Source: Aquatica leii (Eukaryota > Arthropoda > Insecta > Coleoptera > Lampyridae). Taken from it: a stretch of DNA of 64,000 bases. The translations under genes were made by a program, and so were the position numbers. Numbering within the stretch: the first letter of the stretch is position 1; every line of letters begins with the position of its first letter. The notes beneath the pieces were generated by a model, which did no database searches, was not told the DNA's origin, and worked only from the letters and a program-made list of their open reading frames with translations. Positions 40,409-50,739 of the stretch are shown here, piece by piece. Location of the stretch: NCBI GenBank assembly GCA_035610365.1, contig CM069435.1, positions 89,189,389 to 89,253,388 on the forward strand. The letters are read 5' to 3'.

Positions 40409-41792
40409 TTAGCCTTTGTATGCTTTCATAAATTTCACGAACTTTAGGTACATTGCGAAGTCCGGTTCGTGTGTCTGTGTTGGTGTGGCTGTTGCAATTT
40501 CTGCCACTGGAGTTGGTGCCGGGATAGCTTGCGACGCGGTAGCTCTAACAAAGCTAATTCCTTGTCTGATTTGCTTGGAAGGGGCTGCTGTCCTGTGTTT
40601 TGGGTGCGCCGAGCATCCCATGTAGTTGGCCGGATGTGCTTCCTTGCAGTTGCAGCAAGTTGCCAGGCCGTCCTCGCGCGTTTTTTTGCAGATGGATGTG
40701 AAATGATCTTGTCCACATTTCACGCATTTCAGAATTGCTCTGCAGCAATTTTAAGCGTGGCCGAAACTTTGGCACCTGTGGCATTGGCTAATGCCTGTCT
40801 TATTGCTGGGGATTCGATGTAGACGCGTAAATTCCCCACATAACGTTCGTTGAAAATGTTTTTCGACGCGTCGGTAGGTGAACCATAAGCATTGGTAAAA
40901 GGACCTTGCTTTTGGATGTCTTCATTCGCGTGACGCTGATGACGTCGTATTCCGCGCCTCTGAGATCGTCTTCTGCATCTTTCTCAGATCCTTCGCTGGC
41001 TGGGATGCCTCGTATAATTACCTTTAGCGATTTTTCGGATTGGAGCATGTACGTGTGAAATTCACGTTGGTGCTCTTTCAATAAGCGCGTGGCTAGTCTA
41101 AAGTCCTGAGTAGTCTTCATTTAGAAAATCATTCCTGTTCTCGTCGTCTTGGCGTATTCGATACCTACGTTGGCTTTACGTAGTATCAGCATCGGGGTCC
41201 TGGTTATGCAAGAATATGGGTGAGATTCTGGATTTAGGCTACCGGGTTTGGTGCCTGTCGCTTATTCGTGGAAGCTGCGTCGTCATCGCTTTCCGAATGT
41301 TTACGCCTGCAGTTTCTGTTTCCATAAGGACTTCGGTTAATTGAACGTCGAGGGACGTGGACGGGGCCGTTTCCAGTTCAGTTGCATGAACTGTAGTTGT
41401 TGGGGTTAAAGTTGCAGGTCTTTAAGACTCGTCTACAATTTTAACCGATGTTCGTTGTGCACGTTTCTTCTTTTTCTTCTTCGGAAGAAGTAGCAGGACA
41501 ATGGCGGTGGGCGAGACCATAGGAATGCGGTAGCATTTCTCGCGGCGTCCTTCTCTTGGAGGCGCTCATTAAGCAAGGTGCTTACACGCGATAATCCGCC
41601 GAGCGACTCCTACATCGACTTTAGCATCTTTGACTGGTCGGCCAGCATCCATGATTGGTCAGCTAGCATCTTCGCTTGATCGACGAGAGCCTTGCTCTGC
41701 TTCAGTATCTTTGCTTTTAATTGACGGTTCTCTTCAAACAATTCTTCGAGGGAGTCCATCTTCGTCGTATGTTGAACGTTGTTCGTGTCCAT
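40409..41792 (-). pseudogene. jockey-like ORF1, Gag-like nucleocapsid
   Basis: N-terminal Gln/Lys-rich coiled-coil-like start (41792-41610) with three repeats of the type LADQSxML. A central domain follows (41120-40800; LKVIIRGIPA), typical of the RNA-binding part of jockey Gags. Then come two CCHC knuckles at about 40720-40620: C-x2-C-x4-H-x4-C in CGQDHFTSIC and in CNCKEAHPANYMGC. A Pro/Thr/Ala-rich tail ends at 40409. Stops and frame changes separate these parts, so the gene is broken. In the family the protein coats element RNA. Confidence 0.8.
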
Positions 41793-41885
41793 TTCGTTGC
41801 CGTTGTCTTTTAGTAGTTAGTGGAGTTTGAAGCGACTTTGTTTTTTAAAAAGTCATCCGAATCTTATTGTAATACCAAAATACGT

Positions 41886-41968
41886 AACGTCGCTAAAATG
41901 AACGTCGTTGAAAAATAAACGTCATTGAAAATTAAAGGTAGTTGAAAATTAAACGTAGTTAAATAATG
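41886..41968. repeat. 17-bp minisatellite, five units
   Basis: Units of the form AACGTCGTTGAAAATTA at 41886, 41901, 41918, 41935 and 41952 (15-17 bp each), with 2-4 changes between neighbours. It lies just upstream of the LINE ORF1. Confidence 0.8.
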
Positions 41969-42183
41969 CCGAGCTTAAAAAAGCTTAAGCAGAATAAAAC
42001 CTGAACATGTGAGAAATTCTTAATTGGTTGCTTATAGAAGCAAACCAAAAGAGTCGTAAAACATTCAAGAAAATTGTGAGTATAATAATATTTGCTAGAA
42101 CCGCTAGAATAATTCAAACAGAGGTAAGAACTAAGAGCGCAGAGTTTGACTGATCACAACGAGTGCAAGCAGTCAAATGTGAC

Positions 42184-42840
42184 TTAAGAAGAAATAGTCT
42201 CCGTATATAAAGAAAAAAGATCGTAACGAATGGTTAAGCTCGAATCTGATTGGATTACGGTTGATAAGTGGCGTGTTTTCAATAAATGACTAATGACCGA
42301 GAACCAAAAAGGGGATAGCTCGAAACCATGATCGCGATTAAAGTTATTGGGATGTTTGATGATTTCTATGCTTTCTCGGAATTTCCTGTTGAAAAAGATT
42401 GGAGATTTGGCAATCAACGAAACATTATGAAAATCTATCTTGTGACCTGTAGTAAAATGGTGTTCAGCAACCGCAGACTTGAAAATATACCTTTTTCTTA
42501 TACAACGATCATGTTCTGAAATGCGATTAATGACGGAACGATCGGTTTCACCAATGTAGATTAAACCACATGAACAAAGAATTTGGTATACACCTTGAGA
42601 TGAAAGTGTAGGAAATTTGTCTTTGGGAGAAGGAAGAATCTGAGAGATTATGCCTGTCGAGTTAAATATGGGTTTAATACCATTGTTACGAAGAAGTTTC
42701 CCTTTTTGATCTCTTGATTCTCATGAGAAATTATAATAGGATGAATCTTGTTGAAGTTGTAATTTGAATTATGTAGCCTGTTTTTGACACGAATGATGCC
42801 ACTAGAATCTGAGAACAAATACAAATTACCAACGGCTTAG
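42184..42840 (-). pseudogene. Penelope-like element GIY-YIG endonuclease remnant
   Basis: Minus-strand reading: GNLYLFSDSSGIIRVKNRLH, then NFNKIHPIIISHENQEI, a frameshift near 42718, KGKLLRNNGIKPIF, and GVYQILCSCGLIYIGETDRS (about 42605-42540), followed by RISEHDR and a C-terminal tail ending at 42184. GVY...YIG followed by an Arg and EH is the GIY-YIG nuclease fold found at the C-terminus of Penelope-like reverse transcriptases. The CSCG just after GVY is common in arthropod copies. The RT domain is not recognisable upstream. A stop near 42838 closes the frame. It is adjacent to the gypsy 5' LTR on one side and the jockey LINE on the other. Confidence 0.75.
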
Positions 42841-43220
42841 GATTCCGATGACAACTCAGAACTTTAAATTGTTAAGGGGATACATTGTTTATTATTGGTG
42901 GACTGATAATTTAAATAATATTGAGAACCTTCAGTTCGTTAGAAAAGGTTACACTTTTTGTAATATTATTACTAGACTCTTGTAACTTCTCACAAGATAG
43001 AGAACGAAATTGTCTTGAAAAACGCTGATTGTGACAAATATTGATAAAACATAAGCAATAAGCTGCCACGGCTTTAATTTTTTAAGATTTGAGAAATTTG
43101 ATACGGGAAGAGGATTATTACATGTGGTGGTCGTATGAAGACAAGTAACTGAACGTTTTAACTATGAAAGAGCTGATGCAATTAAAGATGGACTTGCAGA
43201 AGGTCAATACAATTCATCAA
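42841..43220. other. unassigned sequence between Penelope and gypsy remains
   Basis: No feature identified. It may be further decayed Penelope sequence: the minus frame continues for about 30 codons with stops, but shows no recognisable RT motif. Confidence 0.3.
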
Positions 43221-43370
43221 ATCATACATAAATTCGTGTAAGTGTTTTCATTAAATATTATTAGATTTAATTAGTTCGGTTAATTTAAAAGTGTACATAT
43301 TTCTAGAATAAGTAAACATAATTTTTAGTCGTTTTAAATAAATTAGTTTTTAATAAATAAAGACGCAACA
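43221..43370 (+). repeat. 5' LTR, only the 3' 150 bp
   Basis: Matches 47877-48026 and the end of the solo LTR at 56140-56575. It ends in ...GACGCAACA. By comparison with the solo copy the upstream part, including the TATAAATA region, is missing. Confidence 0.85.
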
Positions 43371-43371
43371 G

Positions 43372-43390
43372 TGGTGTCGGAAGTGGGATA
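43372..43390 (+). other. primer-binding site
   Basis: TGGTGTCGGAAGTGGGATA begins 1 nt after the LTR end. It starts with TGG, complementary to a tRNA CCA tail. The tRNA was not assigned. Confidence 0.7.
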
Positions 43391-43646
43391 TCGTTCGCGA
43401 TTTTTATTAGTGTAAATACCATTAAGTAATATAATATCGCTCCCGTAATAAAAACATTGACTGCGTAAATAACTGTTAGGTTCGCGATACGCGTGTTTAT
43501 AAAGTATAAAATAGTGTTTATTAAACTTTTTCTTTTAACAAGTGCGTGATCGCGTTATTAATTAAATTCGTTTCCGTACACTAGTGGTTTATTATTAACA
43601 AGTGGATCGTTATTAAAATTTTGTGTTTTGTGTGCAAGCAGTTAAA

Positions 43647-44850
43647 ATGGATTTAAAAATACTTGAAATTCTCGAATCGATGAATAGAAAAATGGGCGAA
43701 AATTCACAGAAAATTGAAGAAAAACTGTCCGAAAATTCTAGAAAAATGGAAGAAAATGCTAAAAGTTTAAAAGAAGAAATACAAGCGAGCATGGAAAATC
43801 AAATAAAGACTATTGAGGAACAAATACAAGTTAGTGTAGGAAATCAAATCAAAATTGCGCCAGAGGAAACCCAAGCAGATATGCTAAATTTGAAAGAAGA
43901 AATTTGCGAATCTGTGAATGAGAAAATAGAAGCAATAGAGGACAAATTAGAAGACAGAATAAAACTGATTGAAGAAAGAATGAAGCAAATGAATTGTCAC
44001 GGCGAAGGAAGCGTCACGAGTGAGGATTTAATAATGGACCATCGTGAAGAAAACACTTACAAGTTCAAAGTTGTACCACCGAATTTTGATGGTAAAGTTC
44101 CATGGTCAACCTACTTCAAGCAGTTTGAAGCCGCAGCTACTGCTAATGGTTGGAGCAACAAGCAGAAACCGACGTCTTTAATAGTGTCCTTACGTGGAGA
44201 AGCGCTGGGAATTTTACAAACTGTTCCGGACCACCTGCAAGAAAATTACGAACTTTTAATTTCACGTTTAGAAATGAGATATGGAGATGCTCATCTTCAA
44301 CAAGTCTATCAAGCTCAAAAAGTTCAAAAAGCTACCGAAAGTCTTCAAGAGTTTGGGGCTGACATCGCTAGAATAACACGGCTTGCATATCCTACAGCAC
44401 CAGATACCTTCTTGGAGCAGTTGGCGATTCAAACCTTTGTAGACGGCCTCCGAGTTAGCTCAACCGAAGACATTGGATGACGCTTTGGTGCACGCTTTGG
44501 AGTTTGAAGCAGCAAAACAAGCATCGCAACGAGATGGTCATAGACTCTGCTGTGCTACAGAGGTGCCCGCGCAGACACTGGAAAGCATCGAAGAGATAGC
44601 GCGACGAATACTTCGGGAAAGAAAAGTGACAGCTTTGAACTGCGATGAAATAGGCCATGTACGACGGCATCGTACTAAACTTAAGAAGAGGACAAGAAGA
44701 GCGCATGATAATTTGGAACAAGGCGAGCAAAAGAGACAAAAAGTAATCTCATCTAGTCAGACTCCGGAGATTACCATTCAAATGGCATCGCCTAGGGAGC
44801 AGTTGCATAGCATTTATCTCGATGGCAAGATCAATGGAAGAAGCGTTTAG
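43647..44850 (+). pseudogene. gypsy gag
   Basis: The first in-frame ATG is at 43647. The N-terminus is a long Lys/Glu-rich coiled coil with repeats (IEEKLSENSRKMEENAKS...), followed by a capsid-like domain (PPNFDGKVPWSTYFKQFEAA ... LEQLAIQTFVDGLR). A small deletion and frameshift near 44455-44480 moves the reading into the 44473-44850 frame (LDDALVHALEFEAAKQ). The nucleocapsid knuckle is degraded: LNCDEIGHVRRHR lacks two of the four expected Cys ligands (first and last). The frame then meets TAG at 44848. Confidence 0.85.
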
Positions 44851-45228
44851 TTACTGGTTGACACGGGAGCGATGAAGACCATCATTCGTCCTGACATGTT
44901 ATTTGAAAACGAAAAGACATCACCAGTAACAGTACGACTTCGAACGGCGACGGGCGACGAAATACCTACTCACGGACAAGTCAAAGTAACCATTGGTTTG
45001 GGAAATGGAGTACTCGACCATCAAGTACTGGTAGCCGACATCATGAAAGAAGTTATCCTAGGAATGGACGTGATAAAGAAGTATGGGTTCCATTTGGATA
45101 TGAAGAACGATGTCCTGAAGATCGACAATGAAGAAATTCCTTTTCATTCGTCAGAGAAGGCAGCCGTGCGAGTCTTATTGAGTGAAGACGTGATTCTGCC
45201 ACCGGGAAAGCTACATACGCGCGATTGA
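44851..45228 (+). pseudogene. gypsy protease
   Basis: Retropepsin-like domain. LLVDTGAMKTII, with catalytic DTGA at about 44860-44871, starts right after an in-frame TAG, followed by VLVADIMKEVILGMDVIKKY, the usual second-half ILGMD motif. It ends at a stop at 45226-45228, where a +1 shift leads into the RT frame. In the family it cuts the Gag-Pol polyprotein. Confidence 0.8.
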
Positions 45229-45232
45229 ACCA

Positions 45233-47812
45233 ATGGAAGGCGGCTTAGTTGAAAAGGGACTACTCGTTGGCAGAACCTTAGTACGAGTAAAGAACACGAT
45301 GCCAGTAAGGATCTTAAACATCAACTCAGATCCTGTAACGTTGAAAAAGAAGACCGTGGTAGGCCAATGCACGCCAGTATCACAAATTGTGAGATGCGTA
45401 AAGTCGAACGAAGATACGTCGCCGAAGAAGTGTCCACAACATCTATTGGACATTCTTACCACCAAATGCCAAAACCTCAGCCAAGACCAGCTGGCTAAAG
45501 TTAAAGTGTTGATCCAAGAGTACCAAGATGTGTTCGCGCTGGAGAGTGGCTCCAAAGGAAGAACTAACGTGGTGAAACATAAAATTAATACCGGAGACGC
45601 TCGGCCGATACGACAACATCCACGCAGACTTCCTTTGGCGAAAAGAGAAGAAGCCGAACAAATAATTACGGATATGGAGAGGGAAGGCGTGATTGAACCT
45701 TCAAGTAGCTCATGGGCATCCCCAGTGGTACTCGTAAAGAAGAAGGATGGATCAAGGAGGTTTTGTGTAGACTACAGACAGCTAAACGACGTGACCAAAA
45801 AGGACAGCTACCCTTTACCCAGAATTGACGATACGCTAAACACCCTGTCAGGATCCCAGTGGTTTTCTACGTTAGATTTAAATAGTGGATACTGGCAGGT
45901 AGAATTAGAACCCAAGGATCGTGAAAAAACAGCTTTTACGATCGGAACTGGTTTGTGGCAGTTCACCGTAATGCCCTTCGGCCTGTGTAACGCTCCTGCA
46001 ACGTTCGAGCGTTTGATGGAGACCATCTTGCGCGGATTGTCTTGGAAGACGTGTTACAATTTACTTCTAAATTATGAATTATTGTTAAATTGTAAGCTAT
46101 ATTATGTTAAACGTATGCACGTATTATTGGGAATTTTTATCTACAAGCGTAGATAGATAAAAGGTGTCTGGCGTGAGTGCGTACGCTTGATAGAAACTTT
46201 TCCAGGCAATTCCGTTTTAACCGTAGCTAATTATTGAAGCATAATCGGAATAATTCCGGATCAAAGTCTTTAATATTTAGAATATAATTAGTGTGTGTGG
46301 TTTAGTGTAAATACGCTAATAGAATCGCAATCGCGGATGACTTCGGTAAAACGGAGTAGAAAAAGTTATCGCTTTATTTTCGCTTCCGAACAACAGGAAG
46401 GTAAATTTTATTTTGATTTACGTTTATGAGGTGTTTATCTTTTGTTCTTGTTGTGTGTTCTTAAAGCTCTTCTGGACCCTTCACATTGTCATCTCCGGCG
46501 TGTGTGTTTCACATCCAAATGCAAATTTGAATTGTTGAATTGTCAATCGTGGCCGAACCATTGAATCAACGAAGCTTAAAATCAGGTACCTAGCTACATA
46601 CTTTAATTAATTTGGGGTGGCAAAACTTGATTAAAAAAAAAATAGAAGAAGAAGCCAGTCAAAGAAAGGAGACGTTCTGTTGTTTATTCTGGATTGTCTC
46701 TGTAAAATTACAATTTAATTTTATTTGTCAACTTTAAATAATAGCTTATTATTTTTATTATATCTACGCGATTTGTTATTTATTCTGGATTGTCTCTGTA
46801 AAATTACAATTTTATTTTATTTGTCAACTTTAGTATATATTAGCTTGTTATTTTTATTATATCTACGTTAGTTATTGAATGGACGTTCTTCCGCAAGTAT
46901 TTTATTTGGGTTTGTACGTAAGCTTTGTCGGTAAGAGGCATTGTCACCGGGTTTAAGCCTCCTATATAACGACCCGTTGAAAATTGGTACCAATGTTATT
47001 CGGCGCGTTATCGCTTAATAATTGTCACTATAATCAATGGAACAAAATTTAGATTAATTGTGTTGAATTTTGATAATTTTCTTTTCTTGCGGTTGAAAAA
47101 AAAAAAACAATTTATATTATGTTCTCTGTTTTGATAAAATAATTATAATCAGTCAATCTCTAAGTTTGTTTTTTTTTTAAACAAGGTGTTACCCATGGCA
47201 TGCACTTGTTGTCAGTTGATCCTTAGACAATCAAACTTTTAGTGAAAAATTAAGGATCTGGCGCCCATTAAATAATTAAGTTAAGAACCCTCCCTTCAGC
47301 CGACTGCTAGCGGCACCCCTTTAAACATCGCCTGGTTAGTGGGTTTACAACTGTATATCTATATCTGATTATTTAACTATTTTTCTTTTCTTTTGTGCTC
47401 TCTTTTTTTTTGTCCTTAGAGATTAGCTATTTGGCGTAGAAAAAAAAAGGGGCAAGTAACAGACGTGCTTGCTTTACCTGGACGACGTGATCGTGGTTGG
47501 AAGGTCGTTCGAAGAACACTTAAACAACTTGAAGAAAGTGTTCCAGCGATTACGTGGGGCTAACCTTAAACTGAGCCCAAAGAAGTGTCACGTGTTTAAG
47601 ATGGAAGTGCAATACCTTGGCCACGTCGTATCTAGAGATGGAGTAAGGGCCGACCCAGACAAAATCCGAGCAGTGCAAGCATGACCAAGACCGATCGACA
47701 AACATCAGGTCCGAAGTTTCCTTGGGTTGTGCACTTATTATAGAAGATTTGTACCCGGATTTGCCAATATTGCCAAACCATTGTACACCGAATCGAGTGA
47801 ACGTGACTTATA
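45233..47812 (+). pseudogene. gypsy reverse transcriptase, split by an insertion
   Basis: Part 1 (45233-46051): RRLPLAKREEAEQII, SWASPVVLVKKKDG, FCVDYRQLN, WFSTLDLNSGYWQVE (first catalytic Asp), FGLCNAPATFERLME, ending ...SWKTC. Part 2 (from 47462): LLYLDDVIVVG (YLDD catalytic pair), FEEHLNNLKKVF, LSPKKCHVF, YLGHVVS, a TGA stop at about 47682, then SFLGLCTYYRRFVPGFANIAKPL. Apart from that stop the two parts join in frame once 46052-47461 and one target duplication are removed. The RNase H domain is cut short at about 47812. In the family the enzyme makes the cDNA. Confidence 0.9.
46052..47461 (+). mobile_element. nested TG...CA LTR-type insertion (solo LTR candidate)
   Basis: Starts TGTTACAA and ends GTAACA, with GACG repeated on both sides (46048-46051 and 47462-47465) as a 4-bp target duplication. 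It interrupts the RT between Thr and Cys of WKTC. 1410 bp with no gag or pol frames, so a long solo LTR is the simplest reading. It contains a 106-bp tandem duplication (46685-46768, 46791-46867) and GATCTGGCGCCCATTAAAT near its right end, a word shared with the inverted pair at 52.57 and 57.87 kb. Confidence 0.75.
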
Positions 47813-48026
47813 GTGTAAACAAACAAGTGTGAAATCCGAGGACGTTATCTTATCTTAAGTGATAGTGTTATACAACGATTATACATAAATTCCTGTAAGT
47901 GTTTTCATTAAATATTATTAGATTTAATTAGTTCGGTTAATTTAAAAGTGTACATATTTCTAGAACAAGTAAACATAATTTTTAGTCGTTTTAAATAAAT
48001 TAGTTTTAATAAATAAAGACGCAACA
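47801..48026 (+). repeat. 3' LTR, 5' part deleted
   Basis: Matches the last roughly 215 bp of the solo LTR at 56140-56575. The junction with pol falls at ACGTGACTT, a word also present in the complete LTR (near 56364), so the deletion used short homology. About 224 bp of U3, including the promoter, is missing. Confidence 0.8.
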
Positions 48027-48483
48027 ATAACAATGGCACGCATGGAAAGTCAATGGCACTTACAGTAAAATTATTTAAAAAACGACACAGTTTTAAATAG
48101 GTTTAATAAACTTTTGTGACTATTTTGTACAAGGTAAACACTGTATTTAATGCGTCAATATCTTGGTAATCTACATATAAAATATTATTTATTTAAAATA
48201 ATACATTGAAGGAGTCTTAAATCTTAAACATGTTATATGTGTGTTAAATTTTATTGTCTTTATCAAACATTAATCACTTATCACAATAGATTATATCCAT
48301 GGTAATCAGTTGAGTCTAATTGTGAGAACATCATGAAGTATTTCCAGCACTGACAAGTTCCAAAACTATTCTTGTTCTATAAACGTTGTTTTGTTTTTGA
48401 CGGCGTTTTTATCTTCAATTAGTTAAATATAGTTTTTTTGTTTTTTAGAGTGTAGATTTACTCACTTATTTGTTGGGTTCAAA
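48027..48483. other. non-coding spacer
   Basis: AT-rich, no gene seen. Probably the 3' flank of the receptor gene. No clear minus-strand AATAAA was found close to its stop. Confidence 0.4.
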
Positions 48484-50202
48484 TTAAGTGTGGTTTAAAT
48501 ACCTTTGTTTTACTGCGCTCACTAAGTGTTCGCCCGCGAAAAGAACACAAGCAAAAAGCAGTCCAATACCCCAAAACACAAACACCGGATAAAGATCTTC
48601 CATACTCAATATTTTCTTATCAGAAACCGATATTGTAAAATTTTTATTACCGTAATCAAAATCTCTATTCATTTTATTAACAGCACCAGTTTCAATTAAC
48701 ATAGTAACAATTTTGTGAAATGAAACTGTGGAATACGTTAAAGGTTTCATCAAGAGTAATATCTTTAAGCTTCCGGTGTAAGAATTATCGACGAAGTGAT
48801 GATAAGTTTTTTTATTGATTTTTGTAGCTTTTTCCAATAAGTCATTGTCTACAAGAACCGTGTAGTTTGTGATTGTGTTGTGGCGATCTAACAAATCTAA
48901 AAACTTATCGTCGCTAATATATACTAATTTGCTTTTGATTTTATTATAAATATCTATTGTGTCGTTAAAATTAAAAACATTGTAGTACGCGTTTGGTAAC
49001 ATTATCGGATAATTAGACTCTACCAGTTCTTGTAACGATTTGATTTCTTTTCCATATTGTGGTACTGTTAACAGTGTGATTAATTTACTATTAAAAACAG
49101 CTTGAATGTGAATTGAATAAATCACGTAAGCTAGAAATAAATACCGCAAAGTCCAAAAAAAATTGATCGTGTTAGTTAATCCTAATAAAGTCATCGAGTA
49201 TACCTTTAAAAAACATAGCGTTAAATCAGTTTTGTTACCGGAGTTCTGGTATTTTTCAAGTAACCACCAAATTAATGATGTTGCTGTATAAGTAGTCAGC
49301 ATCAAAAGCCACACAGAGCGTTTAAAAACAAGCCTCAAGGTTTCCATCGGTGGAATTCTATTTGGGGCTGGTACTACCCATGCATAACTCTTGTATTCAT
49401 GTATGTTAGTGCACGCATTATGCAACACGCAATAACAAATCTGTCCCATTCGTAAAATAAACTCATCATGCTTTGCCGAAGGATCGTCCATAAGCTTTAT
49501 GATTAAAGTCATGTTGAAAAATTCAGCAATTGCACTAGCTAGGTTTAGTGTCAAACTAGAAGATTTGCTAACGTTTTTATAAACATGTTCGTCCCAAGAA
49601 TGATACGTCAGATTACAATCATCATACTTTCTTAAAACTTTTGGAAACCTGATGAGCTTGGTGTCATTACAACTATGTTCGGTTATCAACTTGACGTTTC
49701 TTCCACATCGGTTTTGAACCGCTTGAGGGTCGCTCACCATAAGCTTGATAGAGTTTTGTAAATCGTAAGTCAACACAACCACATTACTAATACCATAATG
49801 CCACAACAACTTAAACATTTCTGCAACTTCAGTAGTCGATGTAATGAACAAAATCTTCCTCACCGGCGTTTTATTTGTCAACCAAAGTACCGTATCGTAA
49901 AGGTCATAGAGCATAGAATAAACTGTGCTGTAGTTCTTCGAATGAATCACAAAGTTTTGTTTGTGTCCGATCGGCGTATTAAAAATTTTTGTGTCTTTTG
50001 TAAAGTTGTTGATCATGCTAGGATTAGTAACATAGTTTGGAAAAACATCAGGACCAGCATCATCGAAAATAAACAGTAAAATATCTTCGTAGTTAAAAAT
50101 AGTTGAAATTGTTTGTTGCACACAAACCTTTACTTTTTCAATTTGTTCTTCCTTGCTAAATGCCCCTGCAAGTGCAACGCAAATAACTAGGAATACGTAC
50201 AT
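48484..50202 (-). CDS. divergent ionotropic receptor, intronless
   Basis: Predicted chemoreceptor channel of the ionotropic glutamate receptor-related family, acting in sensory-neuron membranes. The ATG at 50202 is chosen because it starts a signal peptide (MYVFLVICVALAGAFS). The frame is open 28 codons further upstream, but that stretch has no ATG. 572 aa: N-terminal extracellular part with several N-glycosylation sites, a first membrane segment at about 294-313 (VWLLMLTTYTATSLIWWLL), a pore and second membrane region at about 346-380 (FFWTLRYLFLAYVIYSIHIQ), a second ligand-binding half, and a last membrane segment at about 535-558 (YPVFVFWGIGLLFACVLFAG). This order matches divergent insect IRs, which are often single-exon. 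Classical glutamate-binding residues are not recognisable, as usual in this group. No stops. Ligand and co-receptor are unknown. Confidence 0.85.
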   Translation of the reverse strand: MYVFLVICVALAGAFSKEEQIEKVKVCVQQTISTIFNYEDILLFIFDDAGPDVFPNYVTNPSMINNFTKDTKIFNTPIGHKQNFVIHSKNYSTVYSMLYDLYDTVLWLTNKTPVRKILFITSTTEVAEMFKLLWHYGISNVVVLTYDLQNSIKLMVSDPQAVQNRCGRNVKLITEHSCNDTKLIRFPKVLRKYDDCNLTYHSWDEHVYKNVSKSSSLTLNLASAIAEFFNMTLIIKLMDDPSAKHDEFILRMGQICYCVLHNACTNIHEYKSYAWVVPAPNRIPPMETLRLVFKRSVWLLMLTTYTATSLIWWLLEKYQNSGNKTDLTLCFLKVYSMTLLGLTNTINFFWTLRYLFLAYVIYSIHIQAVFNSKLITLLTVPQYGKEIKSLQELVESNYPIMLPNAYYNVFNFNDTIDIYNKIKSKLVYISDDKFLDLLDRHNTITNYTVLVDNDLLEKATKINKKTYHHFVDNSYTGSLKILLLMKPLTYSTVSFHKIVTMLIETGAVNKMNRDFDYGNKNFTISVSDKKILSMEDLYPVFVFWGIGLLFACVLFAGEHLVSAVKQRYLNHT

Positions 50203-50650
50203 TGTTCGAAAGAATAACTGTGAAGACGCGTAGATGGTTTTATGTCGTGTCAGTAATAAAAATAATTTATTTACTTTTCGACGCAAGCTAATGGAAACAT
50301 TTTAGAAAATTACACGGTTACGTTATAAAGAACGATATCAACAAGTTCGATTTTGTAATTAAATAGAAATAAGTTAGAAATTTTAACCAGGATATAACAA
50401 TAAAAATTCAAACTTTTTAACAAATCACACGTTTATAACGCAAGAACAATACGTAAATTTTTCGCCGCCATCAGTTCACCGCTCTAAAAAAATATTTACC
50501 TAACTAACACTTTTGTTTTTGTTAGACAATTAATAGTAATGTTTTTTTTTCTATTTTGTACTGTACTTTCTATAAACAACTGGGATTTTTTTAACTTAAT
50601 ATTGGTGAGATGTAGTTCGTTGTCTGTTAATAATGCGTTTAAAGAAATAT
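50203..50650. other. upstream region of the receptor gene
   Basis: AT-rich, presumed promoter side of the minus-strand receptor. No motif that I can place with confidence. Confidence 0.35.
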
Positions 50651-50651
50651 A

Positions 50652-50689
50652 TTTTTATGCGCCAAGTTACTATACTTGGCGCATAAAAA
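50652..50689. repeat. perfect 16-bp hairpin
   Basis: Arms TTTTTATGCGCCAAGT (50652-50667) and its exact reverse complement (50674-50689) around a 6-nt loop. It lies 50 bp from the foldback element to its right. Confidence 0.85.
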
Positions 50690-50739
50690 CTTAGTGATAT
50701 TTTAAAGATATATGAGGACTAATAGAAAAAGTTTTTCAA

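Larger units (their letters stand above)
37856..41830 (-). mobile_element. jockey-like LINE, nearly full length, inactivated
   Basis: Minus-strand non-LTR retrotransposon with ORF1 (zinc-knuckle Gag-like, about 41792-40409) followed by ORF2 (endonuclease and reverse transcriptase, 40260-37856). It is clearly richer in G+C than the surroundings. Frames are largely collinear with a few stops and frameshifts, so decay is recent. The 5' end lies near 41.83 kb. The 3' end and any A-rich tail are not clear. Confidence 0.9.
43221..48026 (+). mobile_element. Ty3/gypsy LTR retrotransposon, internally deleted, with nested insertion
   Basis: Order: truncated 5' LTR, primer-binding site, gag, protease, reverse transcriptase, 3' LTR. 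RNase H and integrase are absent: pol runs directly into the middle of the 3' LTR at about 47801. The two LTR pieces differ at about 4 of 150 positions by eye, so the insertion is fairly young. A 1410-bp TG...CA element lies in the RT. No env-like frame was seen. A solo LTR of the same family is at 56140-56575. Confidence 0.9.

Noticed and set aside
38980..40945. CTGATGA words near 38980 and 40933
   Set aside because: They lie in the jockey-like coding region without a GAAAC partner.
38755..41830. Several plus-strand frames of 60-129 codons
   Set aside because: Antisense shadows of the jockey-like ORF1 and ORF2, which have clear domains on the minus strand.
50203..50286. Upstream extension of the receptor frame by 28 codons
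   Set aside because: The extension has no ATG, and the ATG at 50202 begins a typical signal peptide.
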